From the NCBI GenBank assembly GCA_934370925.1, contig CAKRNG010000006.1, positions 1 to 64,000 of the forward strand: a stretch of 64,000 bases of DNA. The letters are read 5' to 3'. Position 1 is the first letter of the stretch, and every line of letters begins with the position of its first letter. The position numbers were made by a program, and so were the translations under genes. Below are positions 9,030-18,384 of this stretch, piece by piece. Under the pieces are notes generated by a model that was not told the DNA's origin, ran no database searches, and saw only the letters and a list, made by a program, of their open reading frames with translations. This DNA comes from an uncultured Lacticaseibacillus sp. (lineage in GTDB: Bacteria > Bacillota > Bacilli > Lactobacillales > Lactobacillaceae).

Positions 9030-9401
9030 ATGAACGGATTGATGAAAGGCTTCCTCACTGGCGCCGCATTCGGCACACTCTTTGCCCTCGCAACAAGTGA
9101 CAAGACGGGGCGGGAACGTCAACAGGACTTGAAGGATTGGGTCGATGGCACCACCGCAGACGTCAAGGCGGTCACCAACGCCAGCGACCGCCTGCAAAAG
9201 TCAGCCACCCATTTACAAGAAACACTGCACACGCACCTAGAACCCGCGATGGCCGATATCAACAAGTCCGTCGAACACTACCAATTCCGAATTGCCCCAC
9301 ACTTGACGGAAATCCAGAAAAGTTTAGGGCGTATCGAAGCAGCCGTGCCTGAACAAGTCAAGGATGACGCCGAGGCGACACCGGAAACGGACCAGGACTA
9401 G
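9030..9401 (+). CDS. YtxH/YhaH-like membrane-anchored protein
   Basis: This 123-residue protein has one N-terminal hydrophobic glycine-rich segment (GFLTGAAFGTLFALAT, about 7-22) and then a long hydrophilic, probably coiled-coil region with an acidic tail. That layout is typical of YtxH-domain proteins such as B. subtilis YhaH, also found next to hit. The function is not established; a role in envelope stress is only a family-level guess. It starts 2 nt after the hit stop, using GGAGG inside hit, so the two genes form an operon. Confidence 0.8.
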   Translation: MNGLMKGFLTGAAFGTLFALATSDKTGRERQQDLKDWVDGTTADVKAVTNASDRLQKSATHLQETLHTHLEPAMADINKSVEHYQFRIAPHLTEIQKSLGRIEAAVPEQVKDDAEATPETDQD

Positions 9402-9693
9402 GGGGCCAAAACTGTGTCACTGTTTGCAGGGGTTTAAAAGTCTCACTGAATTTTCCACGGACAAGCACGTTACACCCGCCACCTGTTCAGCGAGATTAAT
9501 CCGTATTAACATAAAATTAATGAACTAGGCAAAACGACAATTTTCTTCCCAATATGAATAAAATTGTCCTTACTGACCGCAAACGCGCCCTTTTCCCACT
9601 GTTTTCTTGCCAAATTTTCTCTCACGAACTAAATTCAGAAAGTGAAGGAAGTTTGAAACTTGTGTGAATAAAGGCATGTTCGCGATAGATGTG
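9402..9693. other. Intergenic region upstream of prsA
   Basis: About 290 bases with no gene between the YtxH-like gene and the prsA promoter. It is AT-rich, with no clear terminator for the hit operon. Confidence 0.4.
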
Positions 9694-9700
9694 TTATATT
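9692..9700 (+). promoter_or_regulatory. Extended -10 promoter of prsA
   Basis: TGTTATATT is an extended -10 (TGnTATATT), about 50 nt upstream of the prsA ATG. The -35 is weak. Confidence 0.5.
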
Positions 9701-9750
9701 AGACTCCAGATTCGCAATGCGAAAAACAAAAAGATATAGGATGTGTCAAG

Positions 9751-10668
9751 ATGAAGAAATGGATCGTTGGCTTCACTGGCTTAGCCGTTGCTGTACTCCT
9801 TGCTGGGTGTGGTAGTTCCACGGTTGCCAGCATGAAGGGCGAAAAGATTACCCAGAAGGAATACTACGATGCAATGAAGAAGAGCACTTCTGGTCAGGCA
9901 GAACTGCGTAGCTTGATTGTTTCCAAGGCGCTTGAACAGCAGTACGGCGACAAGGTCTCCAAGGCAAAGGTTACCAAGCAGTTCAACAGCGTGAAGTCTC
10001 AGTACGGGTCAAGTTTCGACTCAACACTAAGCCAGAACGGTTACACGGAATCTTCCTTCAAGGACCAGATTCGTACCTCCCTTCTTTCCGAAGTTGCACT
10101 GAAAGACTTGAAGAAGCCTACCACAAAGCAGCTTAAGAAGCAGTACGAATCTTACGAACCTGAAATTACGGTTCAGCACATCTTGGTTAAGACCAAGGCT
10201 GAAGCACAGAAGATTATCGAACAGCTCGCCAAGGACAACACAACTGCAAACTTCAGCAAGCTTGCTAAGAAGAACTCCACGGATACTGGTTCCAAGAGCA
10301 ACGGTGGTAAGTTAACCGCCTTCGATAACACGGACACGAGCCTCGACAGCACCTTCAAGAAGGCTGCCTTCAAGCTTAAGCAGGGCGAATACACCAAGAC
10401 CCCTGTTAAGACGTCTTACGGCTACCACGTTATCCGCTCCATCAAGAACCCAGGTAAGGGCAGCTTCTCCAGCAAGAAGGTTCAGACCGCGCTTACCAAC
10501 CAGCTTTACACCACATGGGAATCGAACACGACGGTCATGAACAAGATCATCGCGAAGGTTCTGAAGAAGGCTAACGTAAGCATCAAGGACGACGATCTTA
10601 AGGATGTCCTTTCCACTTACCTTGGCACAAGTTCTTCTAGCTCCAGCTCAACTTCTAGCTCCAACTAA
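9751..10668 (+). CDS. prsA: Foldase lipoprotein PrsA (peptidyl-prolyl isomerase)
   Basis: PrsA is an extracellular, membrane-anchored parvulin-type prolyl isomerase that helps secreted proteins and PBPs fold at the membrane-wall interface. The 305 residues start with a lipoprotein signal (MKKW, hydrophobic core) and lipobox LAGC with the lipidated Cys at 20. The SurA-like N-terminal chaperone part follows, then the parvulin domain starting ITVQHILVKTKAEAQ (about 138) and containing a GYHVIRS-type end. The C-terminus is a serine-rich tail of about 15 residues that may be flexible in the wall. It has a promoter and a strong terminator of its own. Nearness to ecsAB, hit and yhaM matches Bacillus. 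Confidence 0.96.
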   Translation: MKKWIVGFTGLAVAVLLAGCGSSTVASMKGEKITQKEYYDAMKKSTSGQAELRSLIVSKALEQQYGDKVSKAKVTKQFNSVKSQYGSSFDSTLSQNGYTESSFKDQIRTSLLSEVALKDLKKPTTKQLKKQYESYEPEITVQHILVKTKAEAQKIIEQLAKDNTTANFSKLAKKNSTDTGSKSNGGKLTAFDNTDTSLDSTFKKAAFKLKQGEYTKTPVKTSYGYHVIRSIKNPGKGSFSSKKVQTALTNQLYTTWESNTTVMNKIIAKVLKKANVSIKDDDLKDVLSTYLGTSSSSSSSTSSSN

Positions 10669-10678
10669 TTAATCCCAC

Positions 10679-10716
10679 AACCGCCCCGTACGCAACCGTG
10701 TACGGGGCGGTTTTTT
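10679..10716 (+). terminator. Terminator of prsA
   Basis: Perfect 13-bp stem AACCGCCCCGTAC/GTACGGGGCGGTT followed by TTTT, directly after the prsA stop. Confidence 0.92.
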
Positions 10717-10736
10717 GTGGTAATGCACGGGCACGG

Positions 10737-10872
10737 CTGGTGGTGGTTGGTGGGGCATTCCGGGATAAGGGGTGCTTCAGTGGTGGGGCACGGTTCTAGG
10801 CGGTAAACCGCTAAGAAACTTTCACCACTTACGCCCCCCTTATCCCTCCATGCCCCACCAACCACCACCAGT
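10737..10872. repeat. Repeat family A, copy 2 (palindromic form)
   Basis: Large inverted repeat. The outer arms are TGGTGGTGGTTGGTGGGGCA and its complement, the second arm GGGATAAGGGG pairs with CCCCTTATCCC, and the centre is CTAGGCGGTAAACCGCTAAG. It shares CAGTGGTGGGGCACGGTTC with the other A copies but lacks their GAGCCTG central block. It lies between the convergent genes prsA and yhaM. Confidence 0.75.
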
Positions 10873-11049
10873 CTCAATCCATCACGAACGACACACTGAA
10901 CCTGGGCGACATTAAAATTATGATATCGTCACTAACCACTAACGAACACGGATGATTACTCAACTTATTCAGGTAAACACAAACTTTAATCGATTATTGT
11001 ATAGTCATTTGTCCGCGACCAAAACACCGTAATCCGCCAAAACGGGACG

Positions 11050-11098
11050 AAAAAAGGACAACAGGAACGGCGATTGTGGCCGCTTCTGTTGTCCTTTT
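11050..11098 (-). terminator. Terminator of yhaM
   Basis: Stem AAAAGGACAACAG/CTGTTGTCCTTTT with an inner GAACGGC/GCCGCTTC-like extension, followed by a T run on the minus strand. Confidence 0.85.
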
Positions 11099-11110
11099 CT
11101 GATTAAATAG

Positions 11111-12079
11111 TTAGTTCTTCTTGGTGTAATGCTGCAACTTAGCTGGCTTGTAGAAACGCCGGTTATCCATGCCGAATAGCCGTTCCGAGAACTCGCCGTC
11201 CTGCGTGTGTGCAAGGGCGTTGCTCATCATGTTAATCGATGCATCAAGTTCATCCAGATCGTGCAGCACTTCTGCTTCCAGAATGGCGGGCCGGACAGGT
11301 GAGCCGTATTCCATCAGTCCGTGGTGCGCCAAAACGGTGTGCCGCAGCATCATGACATCCTCTTGTGCGGGGTCAATGTTGAGGTCTGCGCAAGCTTTCA
11401 CAATTGCCTCATCAATGAGAACAATGTGCCCAATGAGGTTTCCCTCGATGGTGTATTCCGTGGACGCCGCCCCACTCAGCTCAATGGTCTTCCCCATATC
11501 GTGCAAAATCGCACCGGCGTACAGGAGTGACACATTAATGCCTGAGTACTGCTCGCCAATGTGCTTGGCAAGACGCAGAATACTGAGCGTGTGGAACGCC
11601 AGCCCCCCTGAAGTGGCGTGGTGATTGGACTTTGCCGCTGGGTAGCTGAAGAACTGGTTGTGGTGGTCATTCATAATCCGCCGCACAATTCGGTTCCAGT
11701 TGGGGTTCAGAATGTCAAACACAAACGTGCCGATTTCCTCTTCCATCGTGTTCGCAGATTCAGGTGCGCGTTCCATGAACATCTTCGGGTCAGCCCCTTC
11801 TTCCTGCGTGGCAAGACGCAGGTTATAAATCTTCACTTGTGGGCTATCGTGATAAATTTCACGTTTCCCGTTCAACTGCACAACCATTCCTGGCTTGAAC
11901 TGCGCAATCGCATCCGCACTTGCATCCCACAGCATCCCCGTAATGTGACCGGACGTGTCTTGGAAAACAAACGCGATAAACTTCTTACCGTTTTTTGCGA
12001 TGCGAACATCTGCCGACTTAATGAGAACGGCCAATTTCATGTCGTCGCCGTTTTGGTACTCAAACAAGCGCTTTGGCAT
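11111..12079 (-). CDS. yhaM: 3'-5' exoribonuclease YhaM
   Basis: YhaM (also described as CMP-binding factor) is a Mn2+-dependent 3'-5' exonuclease that trims RNA 3' ends. The 322 residues contain an OB fold at about 15-95 (LIKSADVRIAKNGKKFIAFVFQD) and an HD domain with His163 and the HD pair at 193-194 in ILHDMGKT. A later HxxxAHHG stretch (about 247-254) completes the metal site. It is convergent with prsA, the same neighbourhood as in Bacillus. The C-terminus is lysine-rich. Confidence 0.95.
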   Translation of the reverse strand: MPKRLFEYQNGDDMKLAVLIKSADVRIAKNGKKFIAFVFQDTSGHITGMLWDASADAIAQFKPGMVVQLNGKREIYHDSPQVKIYNLRLATQEEGADPKMFMERAPESANTMEEEIGTFVFDILNPNWNRIVRRIMNDHHNQFFSYPAAKSNHHATSGGLAFHTLSILRLAKHIGEQYSGINVSLLYAGAILHDMGKTIELSGAASTEYTIEGNLIGHIVLIDEAIVKACADLNIDPAQEDVMMLRHTVLAHHGLMEYGSPVRPAILEAEVLHDLDELDASINMMSNALAHTQDGEFSERLFGMDNRRFYKPAKLQHYTKKN

Positions 12080-12151
12080 TGTGGATCCCCCACCTTCTAT
12101 AGTAGTTCCATTTTACCCCAAGCATCGTCATCCGTAAAATTTAAGGGAGAC

Positions 12152-12192
12152 AAAAAAGGTCACCCAACCGCAAAAAAAACGGTTGGGTGACC
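12152..12192 (-). terminator. Terminator of the APC permease gene (bidirectional shape)
   Basis: Perfect stem GGTCACCCAACCG/CGGTTGGGTGACC with an A-rich loop, followed by TTTTTT on the minus strand. Confidence 0.9.
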
Positions 12193-12235
12193 TCACATCC
12201 AAAATTCACGTACCAAATCACACGGTTCATCCCAC

Positions 12236-13681
12236 CTACATCGTCACGTTCTTGTTCTGACGACGGGCGATGGCTGGCAAGATTAAACCGAGTACCATCA
12301 AAATAATTGGGGTAATCACATTGAGTATCAACTGGAACCACCAAGCACTTGGGTTTGCACTAAAGTCAATCTTCGGCACCATCCCCAGAATGCAGGCGAA
12401 CGCGGTGAAGAAGAAACACCAGCCCCCGACAATCATGCCGGCCGTCTTATTGTGCAAGAACATGTAATCGGAGTGGTACCGCTCGATGTTCTTGCTCAGC
12501 AGGAAGAATGCCAGGAAAACCCAGAGATAACGCATTGGCATAACCACAGAATTCAAGTTCAGCAGCCAATTATAGAGTTCGTTCATACTGCCAATCCCGA
12601 GCGCTGGTACCACAATCAGAATGCTTACCAGAATCCCGGTGAGGTAGTACCCCTTAATTGGGGAGCCATGCTTGTTGAGCTTCGTGAGGCCCTTTGGAAT
12701 GAATTCTTTGTCCGCATCCCCAAGCATAATCTTGAGGGGCGCGTCAATGGAGAAGGCTAGCGCAGAAATCTGTGCCATCGTGTTCGCAATGGCGTAGAAA
12801 ATCACGAAGACAGGCCCGACGTGGTAGTACGTTCCCAGGCGTGCAAAGGCTTCGTACGCCCCGTTTGCCATCAGATCTTGTGGAATGTGGTTACTGTTGA
12901 AGAGCATCCCCATTCCGAAAGATCCAAGAATGGCACAAAGCGCGACCATCCCGGCCAGACAAAGCATCCCCAGTGGAAATTCCTTGGAGGCGTTCTTCGT
13001 GTTGTTCACGTACGGCGAAATTTTTTCTGCACCCCCAACTGCAAACACCAGCATGGAGATGGTCGTGAAGTAGTTAAAGTTCCACTTCGGCATGTAGGTA
13101 CTCAGCTTCCCCATATCCGGCGTGGCGATGTGTGCCCCCTTCGTGATGAACGGTGCAGAAACGGCGAGGATGATGAACAGAATGGACATAATGAACATTG
13201 CCGTCCCCGCCAAACTCCCAATACGGTTCAACGTGGCAAGCCCACGTGCGGCCACCCACAAGAACAGTAAGAATAAGACCAGACAAATTAATGAAACCGT
13301 CATGGACGACGCCGTGTTGACGAAAGAGCCGTTACCCTTAAACAGCCAACTTAGCGCAATCAGAATCCCCTGTGGTTTTTGCGCCAAGTACGGGATGTGC
13401 ACCACCCAGTACGTCCAAGCCGCGTAGTACGCTAACTTCTTGGTACTCGTCTGCTTAATCCAGGACGAGACACCCCCATTGGCATCCTTAAACGTTGACC
13501 CTAATTGGCCCACAATCAAAGCATAAGGGACAAAGTAGAGCAACATTATCAGTATCCATGAAGTAATTACTGATAGCCCTTGTTGCGCGTAGTTATTAAC
13601 GACATTCCCCAAACCCCAAACAGCAACAAACGCGATGAGTGCGACGTTATACCATCGTAGTTGTTTCGCTCGGTCAGCCAT
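12236..13681 (-). CDS. APC-superfamily amino acid permease (YjeM-like)
   Basis: About 12 hydrophobic segments in 481 residues and an N-terminal helix with VWGLGNVVNN in place of the usual glycine-rich bend. This pattern fits the glutamate/GABA-antiporter or YjeM-like branch of the APC superfamily. The substrate cannot be read from the sequence. A GTG at 13690 is possible, but the stretch AAGTGATC just before the ATG at 13681 matches the anti-Shine-Dalgarno, so I start at 13681. It is monocistronic, with its own terminator and an upstream region holding a 28-bp palindrome. Confidence 0.85.
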   Translation of the reverse strand: MADRAKQLRWYNVALIAFVAVWGLGNVVNNYAQQGLSVITSWILIMLLYFVPYALIVGQLGSTFKDANGGVSSWIKQTSTKKLAYYAAWTYWVVHIPYLAQKPQGILIALSWLFKGNGSFVNTASSMTVSLICLVLFLLFLWVAARGLATLNRIGSLAGTAMFIMSILFIILAVSAPFITKGAHIATPDMGKLSTYMPKWNFNYFTTISMLVFAVGGAEKISPYVNNTKNASKEFPLGMLCLAGMVALCAILGSFGMGMLFNSNHIPQDLMANGAYEAFARLGTYYHVGPVFVIFYAIANTMAQISALAFSIDAPLKIMLGDADKEFIPKGLTKLNKHGSPIKGYYLTGILVSILIVVPALGIGSMNELYNWLLNLNSVVMPMRYLWVFLAFFLLSKNIERYHSDYMFLHNKTAGMIVGGWCFFFTAFACILGMVPKIDFSANPSAWWFQLILNVITPIILMVLGLILPAIARRQNKNVTM

Positions 13682-13837
13682 ATTGATCACTTCTTTCCCT
13701 TTATTTCGAAACAGATTTTAGTTATACAAAAATAACAAAACTTCAATACAATCAACCCATTAAATCAACTCCGTGCAACCGCTATCTGTTTCTTAATATA
13801 ATCATACCAAGTTGCCCCACCCTCGTGCATCTACAAT

Positions 13838-13865
13838 GTGACTGAAATGTGCACAATTCAGTCAC
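13838..13865. promoter_or_regulatory. 28-bp near-perfect palindrome, possible operator
   Basis: Arms GTGACTGAA and TTCAGTCAC flank a TGTGCACA core; only one of 14 position pairs mismatches. It lies about 155 bp upstream of the APC permease start. No T run follows on either strand, so a terminator is unlikely and an operator is more plausible. No regulator is encoded beside it. Confidence 0.4.
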
Positions 13866-14062
13866 TCATCTGATTAAATAACTAGATACGCATAAATTCC
13901 TTTAATGAAGGACGTTTAGTAATCGATTCCAATAGCGACCCGTTAATCTTAAAAAAACGTGGCAGTTCAACGGTCGTATTCATCAATTCACCGTTCTGAC
14001 AACAGAATTGACGGTCCATCACAAATTTGCTCACGAGGATTAACGGAAAAAGCAACACAAAT
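13866..14062. other. Rest of the permease-yacL intergenic region with a short ORF
   Basis: No supported gene. On the minus strand an ATG at 14019 opens a 45-codon frame ending at 13882. It has two adjacent cysteines and a plausible amphipathic C-terminus but only a weak ribosome site. It may be a relic or chance. Confidence 0.25.
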
Positions 14063-14106
14063 AGCGCCCCGGCAGAAAATTCAACGGAATTTTCTGCCGG
14101 GGCGCT
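14063..14106 (-). terminator. Terminator downstream of yacL
   Basis: Nearly perfect 19-bp stem beginning AGCGCCCCGGCAGAAAATT with a 4-nt loop. The tail on the minus strand is only moderately T-rich (ATTTGTG). Confidence 0.75.
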
Positions 14107-14124
14107 ACTATCAAAACCACATTA

Positions 14125-15288
14125 TTATTTTTCTGTTTCCCGAATATTCTGTGCGCTGTGCTCAGGACGGGCGAAAATCATGCGACCCGCGTTCGTCTGG
14201 AGTGAACTGGTGACAATGACGGACAGCTGTTGGTTCATGTAATACTGCCCATCTTCAACAACCACCATGGTGCCTTCAGGAAGATATGCAACCCCCTGTT
14301 GGCGCTCGGTACCGGCCTTCACAACCTTCACAAGCAACGTCTCACCTGGCAATACTTCTGCCTTCAGTGCGTTAGCCAACTCGTTAATATTCAGAATTGG
14401 CACATTCTGCAGACGGCTCACCTTTCCCAGGTTGAAATCATTCGAGACCACAATCCCGTCGATTTCCTTCGCCAGTTTGAGTAATTTACCGTCCACTTCG
14501 CGCGAACCTTCAAAATCCTTATCCGTCATCTCAAGACGGATGCGGATATCGCTTTGCATCTGGTTCAAAATATCCAATCCGCGCCGGCCACGTTCCCGCT
14601 TGAGTGCATCAGCAGAATCAGAAATCAGTTGCAGTTCGTGCACAACGAAATTCGGCACGAGCAGCGTCCCTTCGATAAACCCAGTTCGCGCAAGCGCCTG
14701 AATCCGACCATCAATAATGACGGAGGTGTCCAGAATCTTGTACTTGTGAAAATTATCGGTTAAATCGGCTGCTGTCACATCAGGTGCGTCTTCGGTTACC
14801 CCGTCGCGTCCCTTCTTCTTGGCCTGATCATCATTGCGACGTAGCGACAGAAAAAGCTGTCCCCATTCATGCCGTCGCGTCGTTCCCACACGAAATCCGA
14901 GATATCCAAAGATAATCATCAGAATAACGGGTGGAACTGTCGACCAAAAACCATTCGGAAGTCGCGAGAATAATAGCTGCGAAATTAATGTGGCAATAAT
15001 AAGACCGATAATGGTCGAAAGACTGCCGAATAGTAGGTAAGATGTCGACTTTGTACTAAGTGCCTTTTCAGCACGTGAAATAACTTCTAGAATCCAATGT
15101 GCGCTAACTGCCGCCACAATCAGTAGCAGAACTGCCCCAATAATGGCGTCTACTAAGAAATTGTTGATAAATCGGTTATCTGCGAGACCAACGAGTTCCC
15201 AAACACTGGGTAACACGCCGCCCCCAGCAAAAATACCGATTAAAACGAACAGAGCGAACACGATTCTTCGTTTTACTTTTTGCTGCAT
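14125..15288 (-). CDS. yacL: PIN/TRAM-domain membrane protein YacL
   Basis: This 387-residue protein has four N-terminal membrane segments (about 8-28, 44-68, 85-106, 118-135), then a cytoplasmic PIN nuclease-like domain beginning KYKILDTSVIIDGRI (D187) with later acidic residues (VSNDFNLGK), and a C-terminal TRAM domain (about 315-370). PIN domains are usually Mg2+-dependent RNases, but the target of YacL is unknown. In Bacillus it lies close to radA, as here, though here nearly 1 kb of repeats separates them. The ATG has AAAGGAGG upstream. Confidence 0.93.
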   Translation of the reverse strand: MQQKVKRRIVFALFVLIGIFAGGGVLPSVWELVGLADNRFINNFLVDAIIGAVLLLIVAAVSAHWILEVISRAEKALSTKSTSYLLFGSLSTIIGLIIATLISQLLFSRLPNGFWSTVPPVILMIIFGYLGFRVGTTRRHEWGQLFLSLRRNDDQAKKKGRDGVTEDAPDVTAADLTDNFHKYKILDTSVIIDGRIQALARTGFIEGTLLVPNFVVHELQLISDSADALKRERGRRGLDILNQMQSDIRIRLEMTDKDFEGSREVDGKLLKLAKEIDGIVVSNDFNLGKVSRLQNVPILNINELANALKAEVLPGETLLVKVVKAGTERQQGVAYLPEGTMVVVEDGQYYMNQQLSVIVTSSLQTNAGRMIFARPEHSAQNIRETEK

Positions 15289-15420
15289 TTGCTGCCTCCT
15301 TTAATCTTGATACTCTCAATTGTACCGCTTACTTGGGAAGATTTGACCCGTCTTTGGGCCGATTTTGTGCATTCTTTCCCTTTTTGTTTTAAATTTTTTG
15401 TGAAGTTCGGCAGAAATGGT

Positions 15421-15860
15421 AAGGCCGGTGCGCACAGGTGGTCTCCGTTGCGGGCTTTTGGGGGCCGGAACGTGGTGTGGGCAAGGCCGGTGTGTACTGG
15501 CGGTCTCCGCTACGGGCTTTTGGGGGCCGGAACGTGGTGTGGCCGCCTCCAGCCGCTAACGCGTCTTCCGGCTAGAAATTAAGCCTTGGTTCGCTGTGCT
15601 CTCTGCAAGTCTTAATTTCTGCCAGCCTGCCCAAACCCCGGGCAGGCTTCCACCACTTGGCCCCCAACGCCCACTGCGATGTCCATCGTTCTAGGCAATA
15701 AATTGCTAAGAACGATTGGCTCCACTCCGACCACCAGTACGCACCTACATAGATTAGTGGAGGCAATAACCCCCTCTTTTTTTGGATTTAAACCCTTTTC
15801 AGGCAGGACATTCGCGGCTGCGCGAATGTCTTATCGAGGTCAGGTTTGCGCACTAAAGTT
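15421..15860 (+). repeat. Repeat family B, copy 1
   Basis: A composite non-coding repeat. It opens with a doubled module containing TTTTGGGGGCCGGAACGTGG (starts about 15421 and 15484). A cruciform follows with arms AGCCTGCCCAAACC/GGGCAGGCTTCC, then CATCGTTCTAGGCAATAAAT with its inverted partner. The end module is CATAG, a T run, then GACATTCGCGGCTGCGCGAA. A reverse copy lies at 18385-18880, a third copy at 62110-62545 and a partial one at 53440-53580. No protein-coding frame is conserved between copies. Confidence 0.85.
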
Positions 15861-15913
15861 TGATTTACTGACACTGCATATCCGAGTATCAAAGTAACCA
15901 ATCAACAAACGGA

Positions 15914-15948
15914 TGCAACGCAAGGAGCGACAGCGACGTTGCGTCAAC
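15914..15948 (+). repeat. Repeat family D, copy 1
   Basis: Contains CAAGGAGCGACAGCGACG, the complement of the family core CGTCGCTGTCGCTCCTTG. It is the inner end of the long inverted repeat flanking dut-radA; its partner is at 18290-18328. Confidence 0.75.
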
Positions 15949-15989
15949 ATCTTTTCATTCAAAACTAAAGATGATTAGAGGAAAATGTA

Positions 15990-16207
15990 GGCAGTTGCGG
16001 GGGAAAGTTCGGCGGAGGTTTTGGGGTGTCGTAAGTGGTGAAGGTATCTTGGCGGTTTACCGCCTAGATACGGGACGACTTTGAGACTGGCTGACTGGGC
16101 TTGTCAGACAGGCTCAAAGCGAGGTGGAATAATTGGTCATAATTATGGAACCGTGCCCCACCACTGGAGACACCTCAAAACCGGAGCCGAACTTTCCCCC
16201 GCAACTG
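15990..16207 (-). repeat. Repeat family A, copy 3 (reverse), abutting radA
   Basis: Reverse-orientation A element. The outermost arms GGCAGTTGCGGGGGAAAGTT and its complement close a long multi-branched hairpin with a GGCGGTTTACCGCC sub-palindrome inside. The right arm ends at the base before the radA stop codon (16208-16210), so a radA transcript runs straight into the structure. There is no separate radA terminator. Confidence 0.8.
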
Positions 16208-17581
16208 CTACCGCCGGAAAACCTTGTGGAGGGTTTCGGCGATGCTCGTGACGCCGACGACCTCGATGTCTGTTGGCACGTCCCACCCCTGCAAATTATT
16301 TTTGGGAACGAAGATGCGCTTGAACCCTAACTTTGCCGCTTCATGCACACGTTCCTCAATCCGACTAACCCGACGCACTTCACCCGTCAGCCCAATTTCA
16401 CCTACGAAGCAATCCGTCGCGCCAATCTCTTCATCGCGATATGAACTTGCAATGGCAACCGCCACCGCTAAATCAATTGCGGGCTCATCAAGCCGCACGC
16501 CCCCCGTTGCCTTCAAGTAGCCGTCTTGGTTCTGCAAGAGTAAGTTCGCCCGCTTCTCCAGCACTGCCATAATCAGACTGACCTTATTGTGATCAATGCC
16601 GCTACTGGTACGCTTGGCGTTTCCGTACATCGTGGGCGTCATCAAGGCCTGGATTTCAACCAAAATTGGCCGCGTTCCTTCCATTGAGACCACGACGGCT
16701 GACCCCGTTGCGCCCGCTAACCGTTCTTCGAGGAAGATTTCAGACGGATTGGCAACTTCTGTTAAGCCATTCTGCCGCATTTCAAAAATCCCGATTTCAT
16801 TCGTACTCCCGAAACGGTTCTTCACGGAACGCAGAATCCGGTACGTGTGGTGCATGTCCCCTTCGAAATACAGCACCGTATCCACCATGTGTTCCAAAAT
16901 CTTTGGCCCCGCAATTGCCCCCTCCTTCGTAACGTGACCCACGATGAAGATGGTAATCTGCTTGCTTTTTGCCAACCGCATGAGTTCAGCCGTGACTTCC
17001 CGAATTTGAGAAACGGAGCCGACAGCGGAATTCATATCCGGCACGTTCATGGTTTGTACTGAGTCAATGATGAGGTAATCGGGGTGAATGTCATCCACCG
17101 CAGACATGATGCTAGGCATGTCTGTTTCTGGGTAAAGGTACATCCCCGAATTCGACACACCCAGACGCTCTGCCCGTAGCTTAATCTGACTGGCACTTTC
17201 TTCCCCGGACACGTACAAAACCGTTCCGTGATCGGCGGCGAGTTGACCGGAAACTTGCAGGAGCAACGTGGACTTCCCGATACCAGGGTCCCCCCCGATG
17301 AGAATCAGCGATCCGGGAACGATGCCGCCTCCCAGTACGCGGTTGAGTTCCTGCAACTTGGTCGTCACGCGTGATTCATGCGTGGCCGTGACCGTGTTCA
17401 TCCGTTGTGGTGCAACCTTCTGACCAGTGGCCGTGACGCGTGGCTTGCTGGCAGTATTTTCAGGTGCAACCGTTTCTTCAACAAGCGTATTCCACGCACC
17501 ACATTCCGGACAGCGCCCCAAGTATGAGGCAGAGATGTAGCCGCAGTTTTCGCACATGTACCGTGTCTTTGCTTTTGCCAA
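16208..17581 (-). CDS. radA: DNA repair protein RadA
   Basis: RadA is a RecA-like hexameric helicase that promotes branch migration in recombination. Starting from TTG at 17581 gives 458 residues and the canonical beginning [15 protein letters not shown]. That TTG has AGGGGGA 5 nt upstream, and family members start at this point, so the ATG at 17626 is rejected. The zinc finger uses Cys10, 13, 24 and 27. Walker [11 protein letters not shown] is at 96-105, the RadA-specific KNRFG motif is near 250, and a Lon-protease-like domain forms the C-terminus. It lies 68 nt downstream of dut and is probably co-transcribed with it. Confidence 0.97.
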   Translation of the reverse strand: MAKAKTRYMCENCGYISASYLGRCPECGAWNTLVEETVAPENTASKPRVTATGQKVAPQRMNTVTATHESRVTTKLQELNRVLGGGIVPGSLILIGGDPGIGKSTLLLQVSGQLAADHGTVLYVSGEESASQIKLRAERLGVSNSGMYLYPETDMPSIMSAVDDIHPDYLIIDSVQTMNVPDMNSAVGSVSQIREVTAELMRLAKSKQITIFIVGHVTKEGAIAGPKILEHMVDTVLYFEGDMHHTYRILRSVKNRFGSTNEIGIFEMRQNGLTEVANPSEIFLEERLAGATGSAVVVSMEGTRPILVEIQALMTPTMYGNAKRTSSGIDHNKVSLIMAVLEKRANLLLQNQDGYLKATGGVRLDEPAIDLAVAVAIASSYRDEEIGATDCFVGEIGLTGEVRRVSRIEERVHEAAKLGFKRIFVPKNNLQGWDVPTDIEVVGVTSIAETLHKVFRR

Positions 17582-17649
17582 AAAAATCCCCCTAACGTCA
17601 AGAAATGCGACAGATTCCCGCCGCAATTCCTGACCATCCTGTTATCGAA

Positions 17650-18192
17650 TTAGAATCCTGTTGACCCAAAACCACCCTTACGTTCGCCGGCAGCCTGGCC
17701 ATCATCACCATCCGCACTGAGGAACGGCATGAAGATACCTTGACCCAACCGTTCGCCCTTTTTGATGACAACATCGCGCGGGTTGAAGTTGACGAGCTGG
17801 AAGAAAATCTCCCCCTCGTTGTTTTCATTATTATAGTAATCCGCATCAATTACGCCAACCCCATTTGGCAGAACCAGACCACGCTTCAGCGGATTGCTGC
17901 TCCGGTTCGCCAACATGAGGACTTCATCGGGCTGCATGTACGCCTTGATGCCAGTTGGAACGAGCATGGGCTTGAGCACACTGCTGGCACGGGCAAAATC
18001 ATCTCCGGTCAGTGGGTGTTCGTTGCGAATCAACCGGAAAAGACGAATGAAATCATACCGCCAAATACTCTTCAGCACAAAATCTTCCCGGGCAAAAAAA
18101 TCATACCCAGCCGCGTTTTTCGTCGAGCGCACGGGCAAGTGCAACCCCTCATCCGCATACTTACTCACAATCTCAAATCCACGTTTTGCCAA
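17650..18192 (-). CDS. dut: Deoxyuridine triphosphatase (trimeric dUTPase)
   Basis: dUTPase hydrolyses dUTP to dUMP and pyrophosphate, keeping uracil out of DNA. I place the start at TTG 18192, 9 nt after AGGAGG, giving 180 residues beginning MAKRGFEIVS as in related lactobacillar enzymes; an ATG farther upstream would add a meaningless tail. Motifs: AAGYDF (28-32), NRSSNPLKRGLVLPNGVGVIDADY region (97-119, with the catalytic Asp in VIDADY) and the glycine-rich C-terminal motif GGFGSTGF (173-180). An extended -10 TGGTAGAAT lies upstream. It is followed by radA. Confidence 0.95.
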   Translation of the reverse strand: MAKRGFEIVSKYADEGLHLPVRSTKNAAGYDFFAREDFVLKSIWRYDFIRLFRLIRNEHPLTGDDFARASSVLKPMLVPTGIKAYMQPDEVLMLANRSSNPLKRGLVLPNGVGVIDADYYNNENNEGEIFFQLVNFNPRDVVIKKGERLGQGIFMPFLSADGDDGQAAGERKGGFGSTGF

Positions 18193-18235
18193 GCCGTTCG
18201 TCCTCCTAATTGTCCGTTCAGTGTAATGTCCCAAT

Positions 18236-18244
18236 TCTACCACG
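18236..18244 (-). promoter_or_regulatory. Extended -10 promoter of dut-radA
   Basis: On the minus strand TGGTAGAAT forms an extended -10, roughly 45 nt upstream of the dut TTG start. It lies inside the segment bounded by the D/B inverted repeats. Confidence 0.4.
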
Positions 18245-18289
18245 GAACCCCAGACGGTGTCGCGGCACATGCCGGCAGTTCGGGGAAAA

Positions 18290-18328
18290 GATGTTGACGC
18301 AACGTCGCTGTCGCTCCTTGCGTTCCAT
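18290..18328 (-). repeat. Repeat family D, copy 2
   Basis: Contains CGTCGCTGTCGCTCCTTGCG, an inverted partner of D copy 1 (15914-15948). Together they are the inner borders of the long inverted repeat around dut-radA. Confidence 0.75.
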
Positions 18329-18384
18329 CCGTTTGATGATTGGTAACATTGAGACTCGGTCGTTCAGTATTAGTAAATCAAACT

